64,000 bases of DNA, taken from an uncultured Rhodospirillales bacterium. Lineage in GTDB: Bacteria > Pseudomonadota > Alphaproteobacteria > Acetobacterales > Acetobacteraceae. Location: NCBI GenBank assembly GCA_903844135.1, contig CAIMSN010000103.1, forward strand, positions 1 to 64,000, read 5' to 3'. The translations under genes were made by a program, and so were the position numbers. Positions 16,710-24,814 of the stretch are shown in pieces (within the stretch, counting starts at the first letter, position 1; each line of letters starts with the position of its first letter). Below the pieces are notes generated by a model, which saw only the letters and a program-made list of their open reading frames with translations, did no database searches and was not told the origin of the DNA.

Positions 16710-17818
16710 GATGTCTGCGTCACCAGGGCCAGATCGACCGACATGCAACGGATCACGGCACCGGAAGCGGCCACTATGTCGTCGGTCGCTCCGTTCAGCA
16801 CCACGTTCTGCACGTTCGTGATCGCCGCGGACGTATCGTAGCAAAGCCCCGCGATGCGCGAATAGCGGAGCGCCTGCGCGACGCCGAGCGCGTCCACGTA
16901 GCTCGTGATCGCACTCGTGACCGCAGAACGCACGCTGACCGTGTCCGCTTCCGCGCCCAGTGTCAGCGACAAGCCGACGGCAACCGGCACGACGCTGGGA
17001 CCGGATACCGAGATCGTGGTTCCAATCGGCCTGACGCGATCGACGGCGATGGCAACCTCCTGCAGCAGGGCGGCCGGCGGCGCGCCGGTTCCGTCATCGA
17101 CAATGACATGGACATTGCCGGGGAGAGCCGTGCCCGCAGCCGTCATGTTCTCCTGCACCGCGTAGCTGATCCCCTGCTGCACCGCACTGATCGCATAACC
17201 GACGGCCTGCTCGGTCGCCTGCGCCCGCGTGTTGATGTAATTCACGAAGCGGGCCCTGAGCGCCACGTCGCTTTCTTCGGAACCGCCTCCCGTGAAGGGC
17301 AACGCATTGGTGACCGTGTCGATACCCGGCACCGCCGTACCGAGCATGATCACCGACCCGGCCGGGACGTTGCCGCTGACCCCGGGAGTCATGGCAACGA
17401 CGGCGACGTCGACCGAGGCCACCCCAACGGCTCTGACATACGGGCCATTGACGACGGCGAACGTCTGAGACCCATCACTGGTCCTTACCGTGACCCCATC
17501 GGCAATCGTCGCCGCCTGGGCGGATGGATTGAATGAGGTCATCGTGACCTTCCCGCTGGCGGCGATCGCCGGCAATCGCGAAAGGCCGAAATCGGCGACC
17601 CAGCTATCGGCGTCGCTTCCGACGCTCGACGAAAGCCTGGTCATGGAAAGCACCTGCAGCAACAGATACTGCAGCCACAGGGCGACCGAGGCCGAAGCCT
17701 CCAGGAGGGCACGCAGCACCGATCCGACGGTCAGATCGATCAGGCTGCTGCAGGCTCCCTGCACGCCCGCAGCCATCGAGTCGACAAGACTTGCGAAGTT
17801 CTGGAGCGAAATCTGCAT
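16706..17818 (-). CDS. Baseplate J / gp47-family wedge protein
   Basis: A 370-residue homolog of P2 gpJ and Mu gp47, the baseplate wedge protein that couples the hub to the fibres in contractile tails. The N terminus has the family pattern of helices around LIDLTVGSVLRALLEASA and SSSVGSDADSWVADFGLSR, then the beta-rich NPSAQAATIADGVTVRTSDGSQTF segment, the NVPAGSVIMLGTAVPGID block and the helical EQAVGYAISAVQQGI segment. It is followed by the I-like gene with a four-base overlap and preceded immediately by the gp25-like gene. Structural role by homology and position. Confidence 0.88.
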   Translation of the reverse strand: MQISLQNFASLVDSMAAGVQGACSSLIDLTVGSVLRALLEASASVALWLQYLLLQVLSMTRLSSSVGSDADSWVADFGLSRLPAIAASGKVTMTSFNPSAQAATIADGVTVRTSDGSQTFAVVNGPYVRAVGVASVDVAVVAMTPGVSGNVPAGSVIMLGTAVPGIDTVTNALPFTGGGSEESDVALRARFVNYINTRAQATEQAVGYAISAVQQGISYAVQENMTAAGTALPGNVHVIVDDGTGAPPAALLQEVAIAVDRVRPIGTTISVSGPSVVPVAVGLSLTLGAEADTVSVRSAVTSAITSYVDALGVAQALRYSRIAGLCYDTSAAITNVQNVVLNGATDDIVAASGAVIRCMSVDLALVTQTS

Positions 17819-18187
17819 TCAGGCTCCTAATGACACGCTGAGGACTTGCCCCGGGCCGGCTCCGGAATCGGTATAGGTTATCGTGGCCGACACGGTGCCC
17901 AGCGCCGAAGCCACGACTCCGACGACCGGCTCCGGCGAAACCGCCACGGCCTGCTCCAGCGCCAACTGAGACGTGATGATGGCCGCGATCTGCTGCCCGG
18001 AAGCGACCTCGCCGACCATCTCGGGTAGACCGGCCCCGTAGGTGAGTTGCCAGATATACGATCCCCGAGCGGTCAAAAGACGATGCAGGATCCGCTGCTT
18101 CGTCTCTTCGGTACCACTCACCAGCAGGAGGTCGCCGGTCGGACCGAGCTGGAGGTCGGCGCCGATCGGGTGCGCGACATCAGACAT
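17819..18187 (-). CDS. gp25/gpW-like baseplate wedge protein
   Basis: A 122-residue protein of the GPW/gp25 family: PIGADLQLGPTGDLLLVSG followed by ETKQRILHRLLTARGSYIW and a C-terminal beta-rich half. In P2 this is gene W and in T4 gene 25, whose product initiates sheath polymerisation at the baseplate. It lies between the V-like spike gene, with which it overlaps by eight bases, and gene J, which starts one base after its stop. Length is normal for the family. Confidence 0.85.
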   Translation of the reverse strand: MSDVAHPIGADLQLGPTGDLLLVSGTEETKQRILHRLLTARGSYIWQLTYGAGLPEMVGEVASGQQIAAIITSQLALEQAVAVSPEPVVGVVASALGTVSATITYTDSGAGPGQVLSVSLGA

Positions 18188-18716
18188 CGGCTGGCTTCGG
18201 CTGACCGGTCAGCCCGCTCCCCGGCTGGACGCCACCATGAACATGGCGAACCAGGCTCACGCCGGACGCCGTCACGTCCCCACCGACCAGCACCGAACCG
18301 TCGACCGACAGGTCGCCCTTCAGATAGAGACCGTCCTTTGCGAGATGGAAATAATTGCCGTTCGACTGGAAGATTCCTATCTCTCCGGGCTGCACCTGCC
18401 GACCGGTTGCCGGACTGACCGGCGCGACCAATGTAACGTCGAACAGGCGCGCCACCACGATCGGATGTTCCGCATCGCCCTCTACCGGGACGATCAGAAC
18501 TTGCGTTCCGATCTCCGAAGGGCAAGCAATGCGCAACCCGGACGCTGCCATCGCCCCATCCGGAATCCAACCGGTCTCGAGACCTTCCGGCTGGACGGTG
18601 ACTTTGACGGCATGCGCGACAGGGTCGACGCTCGTGACGATACCGTGGCGCGCCTGTCCGAGAGACGCCGTCTGCACGGCCGCATGCAGCTTGATGGTCT
18701 CGATCCAATCACTCAT
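18180..18716 (-). CDS. Baseplate assembly protein V (spike) homolog
   Basis: A 178-residue protein with the P2 gpV pattern: RHGIVTSVDPVAHAVKVTVQ, an OB-fold with TGWIPDGAMAASGLRIACPS and GTQVLIVPVEGDAEHPIVVAR, and a short beta-helix C terminus (YLKGDLSVDGSVLVGGDVTA) ending in a His-containing VRHVHGGVQPGSG segment that could bind the spike-tip metal ion. The ATG at 18716 is chosen, overlapping the D-like stop. In contractile tails this trimer pierces the outer membrane. Confidence 0.85.
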   Translation of the reverse strand: MSDWIETIKLHAAVQTASLGQARHGIVTSVDPVAHAVKVTVQPEGLETGWIPDGAMAASGLRIACPSEIGTQVLIVPVEGDAEHPIVVARLFDVTLVAPVSPATGRQVQPGEIGIFQSNGNYFHLAKDGLYLKGDLSVDGSVLVGGDVTASGVSLVRHVHGGVQPGSGLTGQPKPADV

Positions 18717-19791
18717 CGCTCCCACTTTCATCTTCGAGAGTCACCGCGGAAATGTGCTGGGTGAATCCCCGCAGCAGAGATATGTGACGTACGATGCGAT
18801 CGACGATGTAGACAGTGTCCCAACCGGTGCCGGTGCCCGTCATCTGCAACGTCCGACGGGGCGTCAGCGTCAGCTCTCCCGCCATCGTCGCCAGCAACGT
18901 CCGCTTGCGGGCTCGAAGCTGGAGGTAGGTCGCCTTGGCGAGCGCCTCCGCCTGCTCGGCCTGCAGATTCGGCTTCAGGATCGTGTAGAGTGTGACCTTC
19001 CCAGAAACGGAGACGGGGTAACGCGACGTGATCCTCTGTTTCTGCCGGCTGTTCCAGCTATCGATCCTGACCTGCACCGGACCCGACAATCCGGTGGTTC
19101 GGTCGAGAAACAGAGTATCGACGTTCAGGACCGGGAAAGACCCTCCCGCATTGCCCGGACTGAAGCTGACCGCCAGCGGTTGGCCCGCCTGGGAGGGTCG
19201 CTTGAAATGAAGCGTGCGCCCATCGACCCATAATTCGTAATTCTCGATCTCGGCCAGTTCCGAGAGCAAGTCCCAGCCATTCGCATGTCTGGAATAAGCG
19301 CCGAACACGGTCTTGGAATGTTGGATCTGATAATACTGCCCGACAAGTCCGGCCGTGTCGTCGACATCGGCCGCCAATCCGCATCTGGACGCCAGGTCTC
19401 GTGCGACCTCGGCTCCAGTCTTGTTCAAATAGGCATCCTCGAGCGGCAAGTCGATGAGCCTCGCGGCGTAATCGCGCCCATCGAGCACGGCAAGCGACGA
19501 GACCGGGTCGAGAGACACGCGATCGACGACACCCGAGACCATGGACGTCCAGACCGTCGGCAGAGCCGCCCCCTGTCCGGCAAGGCCAATATCGACAACG
19601 ACCTCGATCTGATCAACGTCGAGCCAAGTCGATCCAGATCCTGGCGATAGGATGTTATGAGCGACCTCCAGGCGAAAGGTCGCCGCATGGGAACCCCGCT
19701 GCGACGTTATCTCCGCCGACATGCACGCGATGACCGACCCGTTGACCGTCAGTCGCAATCGCGGCCGCCGGACGATATCGTCCGAGCTCAT
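18709..19791 (-). CDS. Phage late control protein D-like tail hub (gpD)
   Basis: A 360-residue protein like P2 gpD and T4 gp27, the baseplate hub on which the spike sits. The start is the ATG at 19791, overlapping the X-like stop by four bases (ATGA); the longer open frame upstream is a shadow of gene X and U. Features: PRLRLTVNGSVIACMSAEIT at the N terminus, a mid region with TGAEVARDLASRCGLAADVDD, and a C-terminal beta-barrel with RTLQMTGTGTGWDTVYIVD. Length fits the family. Confidence 0.82.
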   Translation of the reverse strand: MSSDDIVRRPRLRLTVNGSVIACMSAEITSQRGSHAATFRLEVAHNILSPGSGSTWLDVDQIEVVVDIGLAGQGAALPTVWTSMVSGVVDRVSLDPVSSLAVLDGRDYAARLIDLPLEDAYLNKTGAEVARDLASRCGLAADVDDTAGLVGQYYQIQHSKTVFGAYSRHANGWDLLSELAEIENYELWVDGRTLHFKRPSQAGQPLAVSFSPGNAGGSFPVLNVDTLFLDRTTGLSGPVQVRIDSWNSRQKQRITSRYPVSVSGKVTLYTILKPNLQAEQAEALAKATYLQLRARKRTLLATMAGELTLTPRRTLQMTGTGTGWDTVYIVDRIVRHISLLRGFTQHISAVTLEDESGSDE

Positions 19792-19973
19792 TGCGCTGGA
19801 ATACCGTCTGTCAAGGTACGATCGGTCGTGGGGATCGCAAGCGAACAGAGTCCGAAGATCATCGGATCGGAAAGCCCGTTCAAGGCGGCGATCCTGTACC
19901 ACTGGGTAGCGTCGCCGAGCTCGGCCGCGGCAACGGAATACAGGTTCGTGCCAGCTATCTGAATCGTCTTCAT
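19788..19973 (-). CDS. Tail protein X-like LysM-domain protein
   Basis: A 61-residue protein consisting of one LysM-like fold: TIQIAGTNLYSVAAAELGDATQWYRIAALNG, with the family Trp in the second helix. P2 gene X codes for the same short LysM protein that joins tube and baseplate hub. Too short to have more domains. It overlaps the D-like gene by four bases and follows the U-like gene by 16 bases. Confidence 0.78.
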   Translation of the reverse strand: MKTIQIAGTNLYSVAAAELGDATQWYRIAALNGLSDPMIFGLCSLAIPTTDRTLTDGIPAQ

Positions 19974-19989
19974 GGCTCTCCTCTCGAAC

Positions 19990-20862
19990 CTACGAGAATG
20001 TCGGACTCACCAATGCCGTTCCTGCAGCGATCTGGAGCGATCCCCGGCTCAGATATGCTCCCGCCCGCACGACGCCGGCCAGGGCACCGGCATCGACGAC
20101 GACTCCGGCCAGGTCGGCGCCGCTCCCCAAGGTCAGCGTCGAAGCGCTGCCAGCAAAATGCCCGCCTGAAAGGCTCGCGACGACCTGTCGAGATGCCGCA
20201 ATCGCGTCAGCGAGCGCAGCCGTGACAATTGCGGAAGGTTTCGTCGGATTGCCGCTCTGTGCACCAAGCGACGCAATCAGAGAGACGGACTGTGCCGATA
20301 GCGCGCTCACCGCGTCGGACGATATGAGGTCAGGCGCGATAAGCAGACCCTGGTAGGCAGCGGCAGTCGCTGTCGTGTTGGTCAGCAGTTGCTGGGCAAA
20401 GGTGACATCTCCGATCACCAAGGAGAGCGTGTCTGAGGGACTCGTCAGTGCGAACGGCTGGTTCGGCACGATCTCGGTCCGGACCTTGTAGGAAATGATC
20501 GCACCGCGATCCCGGTAGCTATAGTCGAAGCCGACGATCAGCACCGTGAACTGATAGTCTCCGAAACTCAGACCAACCGGTATTCCTTGTACCCTCATCG
20601 AATCGAGATCGCGGACCCGGCTTGCTGCCGATGGGCCAATGAAGAGGCCCTTCCAGGCAACCGTATTCTCGTCCGGCCCCATTGCATCGATGATCCGGCC
20701 ACCGCCGGGGAGCCTGTGCAGCGTATGGGCCTGCCTGCCGCCAATACCGATTTCTGACGGTGCCTCATGCCCTTCCAGGGTCATGCTGCCGAGGATGACC
20801 GGAGCTGGTCGATTGGCACCATTGAGAAGCTGGCTGACGATCGGCCCCAGCGCGCCGCTCAT
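19990..20862 (-). CDS. Tail/baseplate protein in gpU position
   Basis: A 290-residue protein between the tape-measure position and X. The first 140 residues (GGRQAHTLHRLPGGGRIIDAM, AWKGLFIGPSAASRVRDLDS, GDYQFTVLIVGFDYSYRDRG) resemble the P2 gpU / Mu gp43-type tail terminator or hub-proximal domain; the C-terminal 140 residues are Ala/Ser-rich and helical and not recognised. Start ATG overlaps nothing upstream; its four-base overlap is with the preceding tape-measure-position gene stop. The call rests on order and weak pattern similarity. Confidence 0.55.
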   Translation of the reverse strand: MSGALGPIVSQLLNGANRPAPVILGSMTLEGHEAPSEIGIGGRQAHTLHRLPGGGRIIDAMGPDENTVAWKGLFIGPSAASRVRDLDSMRVQGIPVGLSFGDYQFTVLIVGFDYSYRDRGAIISYKVRTEIVPNQPFALTSPSDTLSLVIGDVTFAQQLLTNTTATAAAYQGLLIAPDLISSDAVSALSAQSVSLIASLGAQSGNPTKPSAIVTAALADAIAASRQVVASLSGGHFAGSASTLTLGSGADLAGVVVDAGALAGVVRAGAYLSRGSLQIAAGTALVSPTFS

Positions 20863-22073
20863 TGCGGAATCCTCGTTCCCGGAAAGAGCGCCGCCGACCT
20901 CGTATTGACGCGAGATTGCCCAGCCGGCGGCAGGGACGCGTGCCTGACTTGAGAAGTCAAACTGACCTGACCTAGTCGCCGACCGTCCATCGAGACACCA
21001 CCATTCACCTGAACCGCCGCCGGCATCTGCCCATCGACCGAGCGGGTGGTGCCGACATCTCTGCCCTCGATCCGAGGGACACGACCATGCCCGTGCAGTC
21101 GAGCAGCCGCATCGGCGGAGGACGTGCCCGACGACCAGTCGGCGTTCGTTGCAGGCTGTCGTTTCATTGCCGGCGGCGGAACAGCGGAAAAGCAGCTCGA
21201 GCCACCGACCTCACCAGGATCATCGCCGCCCGGGACTACAACCTCTGGTGTAGCCAAGTTCGGCGGCCGCACCGAGACCAAGGCGCTCGACAGGCGGTCG
21301 GTCGTAGGAACTGCCGTAACGACATAAGACGATATGCGGCGCAAACCGTCCTCTTCCACCGGGAGCCTGAAGCGGTTGGTCTCCGCCGCGGCGTGAGCGA
21401 GCGATCTTGGCCCGTTGGCAGATAGCCAACCATCCTGCGCCGTCTCCCGCATCGGCACCCATCGTGGATCCACGACCTCCGCCAGGCCGGCGCGGGAGAC
21501 GGTCGTCACGATCTGCACGGGCAGAGTCTCACCGGCAAGCACCTGCGTGGATTGTCGACTCTTCCCGAACGATACCGACGCAGGGGGGGTGTACGGGCCG
21601 CTCTCAAAGGAAAGGTGGGCCAGCATCTCCCTCGACCACCTGACGCGGGCCTCCTCGTCCGACAACGGAGACCCCCTGTCTTGCAGCTTATCCGCGTCGT
21701 GCTCGGGGAACACCGGCTCGAGCGATCGGCTCATCGGCCAGCCGGATTCAGACACCCCGTCGTCGGTGCCTCCGAACCCCGGTATGGTATCCGCTGGACG
21801 GGAGCCTCGCTCCGGCTGTCTCCACTCTTTCTCGCCCAAGTCTCGGTCGATCCCGCCCTTCACGACCGCGGGTCGTCGTGAAACCGGGATCGGCAGCGCA
21901 AAGTTCGGCAAGTGTTCCAGCCGTCCGACAAGTTCGATTTGACCCTCCCTGGCAGGGTCGAGCAGATGTCTGTCGACAGGTGGTGACACATCCCCGGCGA
22001 CTGCGGAACCCTCCCCCGGCTTGTCTTGAAAAAGCATGACGATCAGTGTGCTCAATGACTCTGACATCGCCAT
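20859..22073 (-). CDS. Unusual short protein in the tape-measure position
   Basis: A 404-residue hydrophilic protein, rich in Pro, Arg, Ser and Asp, lying between the tail chaperones and the U-like gene, where P2 gene T (tape measure, about 815 residues) belongs. The end VSMDGRRLGQVSLTSQVRHA followed by PPAGQ and a Pro-Gly near the terminus resembles C termini of phage tape-measure proteins. Missing are the usual long helical repeats and hydrophobic segments. At about 0.15 nm per residue it would set a tail near 60 nm, if it is the tape measure. A G7 run lies at about 21584-21590. Function inferred from position only. Confidence 0.5.
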   Translation of the reverse strand: MAMSESLSTLIVMLFQDKPGEGSAVAGDVSPPVDRHLLDPAREGQIELVGRLEHLPNFALPIPVSRRPAVVKGGIDRDLGEKEWRQPERGSRPADTIPGFGGTDDGVSESGWPMSRSLEPVFPEHDADKLQDRGSPLSDEEARVRWSREMLAHLSFESGPYTPPASVSFGKSRQSTQVLAGETLPVQIVTTVSRAGLAEVVDPRWVPMRETAQDGWLSANGPRSLAHAAAETNRFRLPVEEDGLRRISSYVVTAVPTTDRLSSALVSVRPPNLATPEVVVPGGDDPGEVGGSSCFSAVPPPAMKRQPATNADWSSGTSSADAAARLHGHGRVPRIEGRDVGTTRSVDGQMPAAVQVNGGVSMDGRRLGQVSLTSQVRHASLPPAGQSRVNTRSAALFPGTRIPQ

Positions 22074-22098
22074 CCCTTTTTCCTCAAGTCGGTCGCTT

Positions 22099-22586
22099 CT
22101 ACTGATCCCAGCTAAGGCTCCTCCAATCGAACGTACCTCCGTCTATCTCGCCGAGTGCGATACAGCACGCATATCGACGATCCGACGACATCTTCATGAC
22201 TTCTGCCCAAGGCACCCCCTGCCTGACGAGATACAAGATCTCCCTAAGCAACGGGTGCCTGCTCAGTTTTTTATGCCGTCTTTCTCCGCCATCGGCTCAG
22301 ACTCTTCTTGCCGCCCGGGATAATGCACTCGCGAAAGTGCCGCCATGCCTTCATGACCGATCCTACGTCCAAGATCGCGCACCGCATCCTTCGTATGCGG
22401 CATGAACACCGGCTTTCCGTCGATTGCGCTGACCGCACAGATCATCAGTGCGTAGCGCATCCACGCGGCGGAGCCTGCCGCCGTCCCCGCAGCCTCGATC
22501 AAATCGAGCGTGTGGCCAGGATCGACCTCACGAAGCGAAAAACGTCGCCCGTCACCGCTGTCGATTTCGGCAGGAAGCTTGCTCAC
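22099..22586 (-). CDS. Tail assembly chaperone, -1 frameshift fusion product (E/E' or G/GT type)
   Basis: Predicted long form made when ribosomes slip back one base at A AAA AAC (22266-22272). It contains the residues of the 107-residue short form and then 55 codons in the -1 frame, beginning with CTG AGC AGG and ending at TAG 22099-22101. The extension reads like known chaperone extensions: REILYLVRQGVPWAEVMKM and ALGEIDGGTFDWRSLSW. There is no good independent start for this segment near its beginning, and it fills precisely the otherwise empty gap before the tape-measure-position gene. Confidence 0.78.
22263..22586 (-). CDS. Tail assembly chaperone, short form (gpE/gpG-like)
   Basis: A 107-residue protein starting at GTG 22586, which overlaps the tube-gene stop (GTGA). 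The sequence pattern GDGRRFSLREVDPGHTLDLIEAAG ... WMRYALMICAVSAIDGKPV is typical of the small protein encoded between tube and tape measure in contractile-tailed phages, equivalent to P2 gpE or lambda gpG. It ends EKDGIKN and its last two codons form the slippery site. These chaperones coat the tape measure during tail assembly. A longer open frame upstream of the GTG is a shadow of the tube gene. Confidence 0.78.
   Translation of the reverse strand: MSKLPAEIDSGDGRRFSLREVDPGHTLDLIEAAGTAAGSAAWMRYALMICAVSAIDGKPVFMPHTKDAVRDLGRRIGHEGMAALSRVHYPGRQEESEPMAEKDGIKN
22266..22272 (-). other. Programmed -1 frameshift slippery heptamer A AAA AAC
   Basis: In the zero frame the codons are ATA AAA AAC TGA, so the heptamer A AAA AAC matches X XXY YYZ exactly and sits directly before the stop. 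After a -1 slip the next codon is CTG, opening 55 codons. Location at the end of the chaperone gene is where P2 and lambda use the same device. Confidence 0.85.
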
Positions 22587-23020
22587 AGGCGGTTCCTCTG
22601 GCTGGCGAAGAAGCCCACAGTCTGCTTCACGATATTTTCTGCCTGGTAATGCCCCGAGCTGGTCAAGTTCAAGGAGACGCCAACGAACTCGTATGTACTC
22701 GTCGAGCCGTTCGCCTCGGCGACATACTGATAGATCGTCCCCGAGCCGATGACACCTGCATTCCAGAACGCTGCCTCGATCGCCGAAACGAGATCGTCCA
22801 AAGCGGACGACCCGCGATCGACCTGAAATTGCCCCCTCCATCCCGCTGGGGTATTGAACTCGATCGGCACGCTGTTCAACGGATCCGACCGCTGCTGACG
22901 CACCTGCTGATTGGCCTGAAATCCGGTAACGTCGCGCAGATCGAGCCGGCTTCCGTTCCAGAGCAAGACCACCTGACAGTCTCGACCGATACTATAGGGA
23001 TTTACCAAGATTTGCTCCAA
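22583..23020 (-). CDS. Tail tube protein
   Basis: A 145-residue protein directly after the sheath gene, the place of P2 gene FII. It starts MEQILVNPYSIGRDCQVV and has a beta-rich body with VPIEFNTPAGWRGQFQVDRG, SAIEAAFW and YEFVGVSLNLTSSG, consistent with a hexameric tube-forming fold of the Hcp/gpV tube superfamily. Length is normal for contractile tail tubes (about 140-175). The gene starts 32 bases after the sheath stop and overlaps the chaperone start. Confidence 0.78.
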   Translation of the reverse strand: MEQILVNPYSIGRDCQVVLLWNGSRLDLRDVTGFQANQQVRQQRSDPLNSVPIEFNTPAGWRGQFQVDRGSSALDDLVSAIEAAFWNAGVIGSGTIYQYVAEANGSTSTYEFVGVSLNLTSSGHYQAENIVKQTVGFFASQRNRL

Positions 23021-23052
23021 TGTCGGCTAATTCGGGACCGCATCCGTCGATC

Positions 23053-24624
23053 TTAAGCGCCCTGGCTACCGCCGGTACTGACAGTGACGCTCTGGCCGCC
23101 TTGCAGATTGACAATGAACTTCTCGTTGATCCCCTGGTACCGCACCTGCACATCCGCCTGGACGTATCCAAGCGAAGTGCGGGCCTGGGAATTGTTCGAT
23201 GCGTCACAGACCACAGCATACGGCAACGTTCCGTCAACGCTGCCAAGGATATTCTGCTGCAGCAGGCTCGACAGGTAGCCGAGAAGCGTCGCCCTGATAT
23301 TGGAAAGCAACGTTGCATTGATAACGGCGCCGACATAGCCGCCCATACCTGCGGCGAGCGTTCGCGCAATGAAGTTCGTCATCCTCGTGTAGCTGTCGCC
23401 GGCAACGACAGCGTTGCTCGAACTATTGTGCCCGCAGCGAACCGCCCAGTAAGAGCCGCCTGGCGCCGGGTTGCAGATGACATCGATTCCCGCGGCGAAC
23501 AACGCTTCGAGCTCGGCGCCCGAATACGTCAAGGCCTGGCCGCTTGAAGCCAGACCGCTCTTCTGACTGCCGATGATCCCTGCAAGACGTTTATTAAGAC
23601 TTGATCTCTCCGGCGATAGGTTGGCCAGGCACCCTGCCGCGAACCCCTGCGGACTAACCAAACGGGTCTGAGCGTTCGCCTGATCGAACCAATAAAGCCA
23701 ATCGCCGAACATCAGTTTCGCCGCGAAACTGTCGAGCCCGACCTGCTGCTTCGCCGTAACCGCCGAATTGATATCCTGCCCACTCGCTCCGGCAAGGACC
23801 ATGTAGATCCCCTCGGACTCCCCAAAACTGCTTTGGACCGTCCATTGCTGGGGATCGGAGCAGTCCGATATCACGCCCACCGCGCAAGCCTGTCCACGGA
23901 GCGCATACATCCCGGTCCTCACGAGACTGTCGAGCCCGATCAACGTCGACGCACCGACATTGTCGGCACCGTCGGTACCATTGAGAAGGTACTGACCTGA
24001 GATGGACGTGGGCGCCGTGCCGGTCGCAGTTCCCGCTACCGCTATACAAAGCGCGGATGGTCCGCGCGTCGCGCTCGTACCGTTATTGACCGCGCGTGCC
24101 ACGTTACTCCAGAATATGGCATTCCCCTGACTAGCGTCGAGATTGTCGAAGACCTCTGCGAGCTGCCCCGGCATCTGCAGAGTGAGTTTCCAGCTTCCCG
24201 ATCGGGAGCCGGCGCCCAAAGTGACCCCAATGAGGTTGCCACGCGAGCCTGTGCAGACCGCGGTCAACAGCAACGGGTAGCCGGCTGTCGAATATAGCAA
24301 TGCGTAGTTTGCCGCGACATCGCTCCCGTCGGTGACCCGAATCCCGACAAAGGAGGATGCGCCCTGCTGTTCGGCACAGGCGATCGGGGTGCCCAGATCG
24401 TAAGTTTGCGTACGCAAGGAGCCGAAGGCGACGACGTAGTCGGCCGTGCCGCCAAGGACCACAGGCTGATTCACTGGCCCCCACGACGCGGTGCCGACGA
24501 CGCCGATCCGATCAGTCGGAACGCCATTCAAAGCGAGGCTTTGGGGCGAAGCGATCTGGATATACAGATCCGGCACGATGAGCGCCGCCGTGTTGATGGA
24601 GCCGGCCTGGGTTATGTTTGCCAT
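23053..24624 (-). CDS. Tail sheath protein
   Basis: A 523-residue contractile sheath subunit. The N terminus has the sheath hallmark of a loop followed by GVPTDRIGVVGTASWGPVNQP and the VVAFGSLRTQ segment; the middle contains LIGVTLGAGSRSGSWKL and an insertion domain; the C-terminal core shows YWAVRCGHNSSSN, SYTRMTNFIARTLAAGMGGYVG and QNILGSVDGTLPYAVVCDASNN. Sheath length and order (followed by the tube gene) fit P2 FI and Mu L. Its presence defines the virion as myovirus-like. Confidence 0.88.
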   Translation of the reverse strand: MANITQAGSINTAALIVPDLYIQIASPQSLALNGVPTDRIGVVGTASWGPVNQPVVLGGTADYVVAFGSLRTQTYDLGTPIACAEQQGASSFVGIRVTDGSDVAANYALLYSTAGYPLLLTAVCTGSRGNLIGVTLGAGSRSGSWKLTLQMPGQLAEVFDNLDASQGNAIFWSNVARAVNNGTSATRGPSALCIAVAGTATGTAPTSISGQYLLNGTDGADNVGASTLIGLDSLVRTGMYALRGQACAVGVISDCSDPQQWTVQSSFGESEGIYMVLAGASGQDINSAVTAKQQVGLDSFAAKLMFGDWLYWFDQANAQTRLVSPQGFAAGCLANLSPERSSLNKRLAGIIGSQKSGLASSGQALTYSGAELEALFAAGIDVICNPAPGGSYWAVRCGHNSSSNAVVAGDSYTRMTNFIARTLAAGMGGYVGAVINATLLSNIRATLLGYLSSLLQQNILGSVDGTLPYAVVCDASNNSQARTSLGYVQADVQVRYQGINEKFIVNLQGGQSVTVSTGGSQGA

Positions 24625-24627
24625 CCT

Positions 24628-24804
24628 TCAGTGCTCCTGATTGGCCGGAGACCCTTCGGCCGGCAATATCGTTGGAATGACGAATGCCGCCTTGCCACCG
24701 TTCAGGATTGCTGTAATCGCAACCGGATCCTGAATCAGATCGCCTTTGTTGTAGACGCCAAAGGCGTGAAGCACGACAAGCGCTGATGGCAGTGGTCTGT
24801 TCAT
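24628..24804 (-). CDS. Small phage protein upstream of the sheath gene
   Basis: A 58-residue protein starting at ATG 24804, with no signal or membrane segment. It begins MNRPLPSALVVLHAFGVY, contains the GDLIQDPVAITAILNGGKAA segment and ends PANQEH. The frame fills the gap between the large neck/glycosidase-like gene (10 bases upstream) and the sheath gene (three bases downstream), and composition matches the neighbours. Small proteins of this size commonly precede sheath genes in Mu-like phages; I do not recognise a family. Confidence 0.6.
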   Translation of the reverse strand: MNRPLPSALVVLHAFGVYNKGDLIQDPVAITAILNGGKAAFVIPTILPAEGSPANQEH

Positions 24805-24814
24805 GTCCGTCCCG

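Noticed and set aside
18118-18708. Arg-rich overlapping frame in the baseplate V region
   Set aside because: Shadow of the V-like gene; the real frame has OB-fold and spike features.
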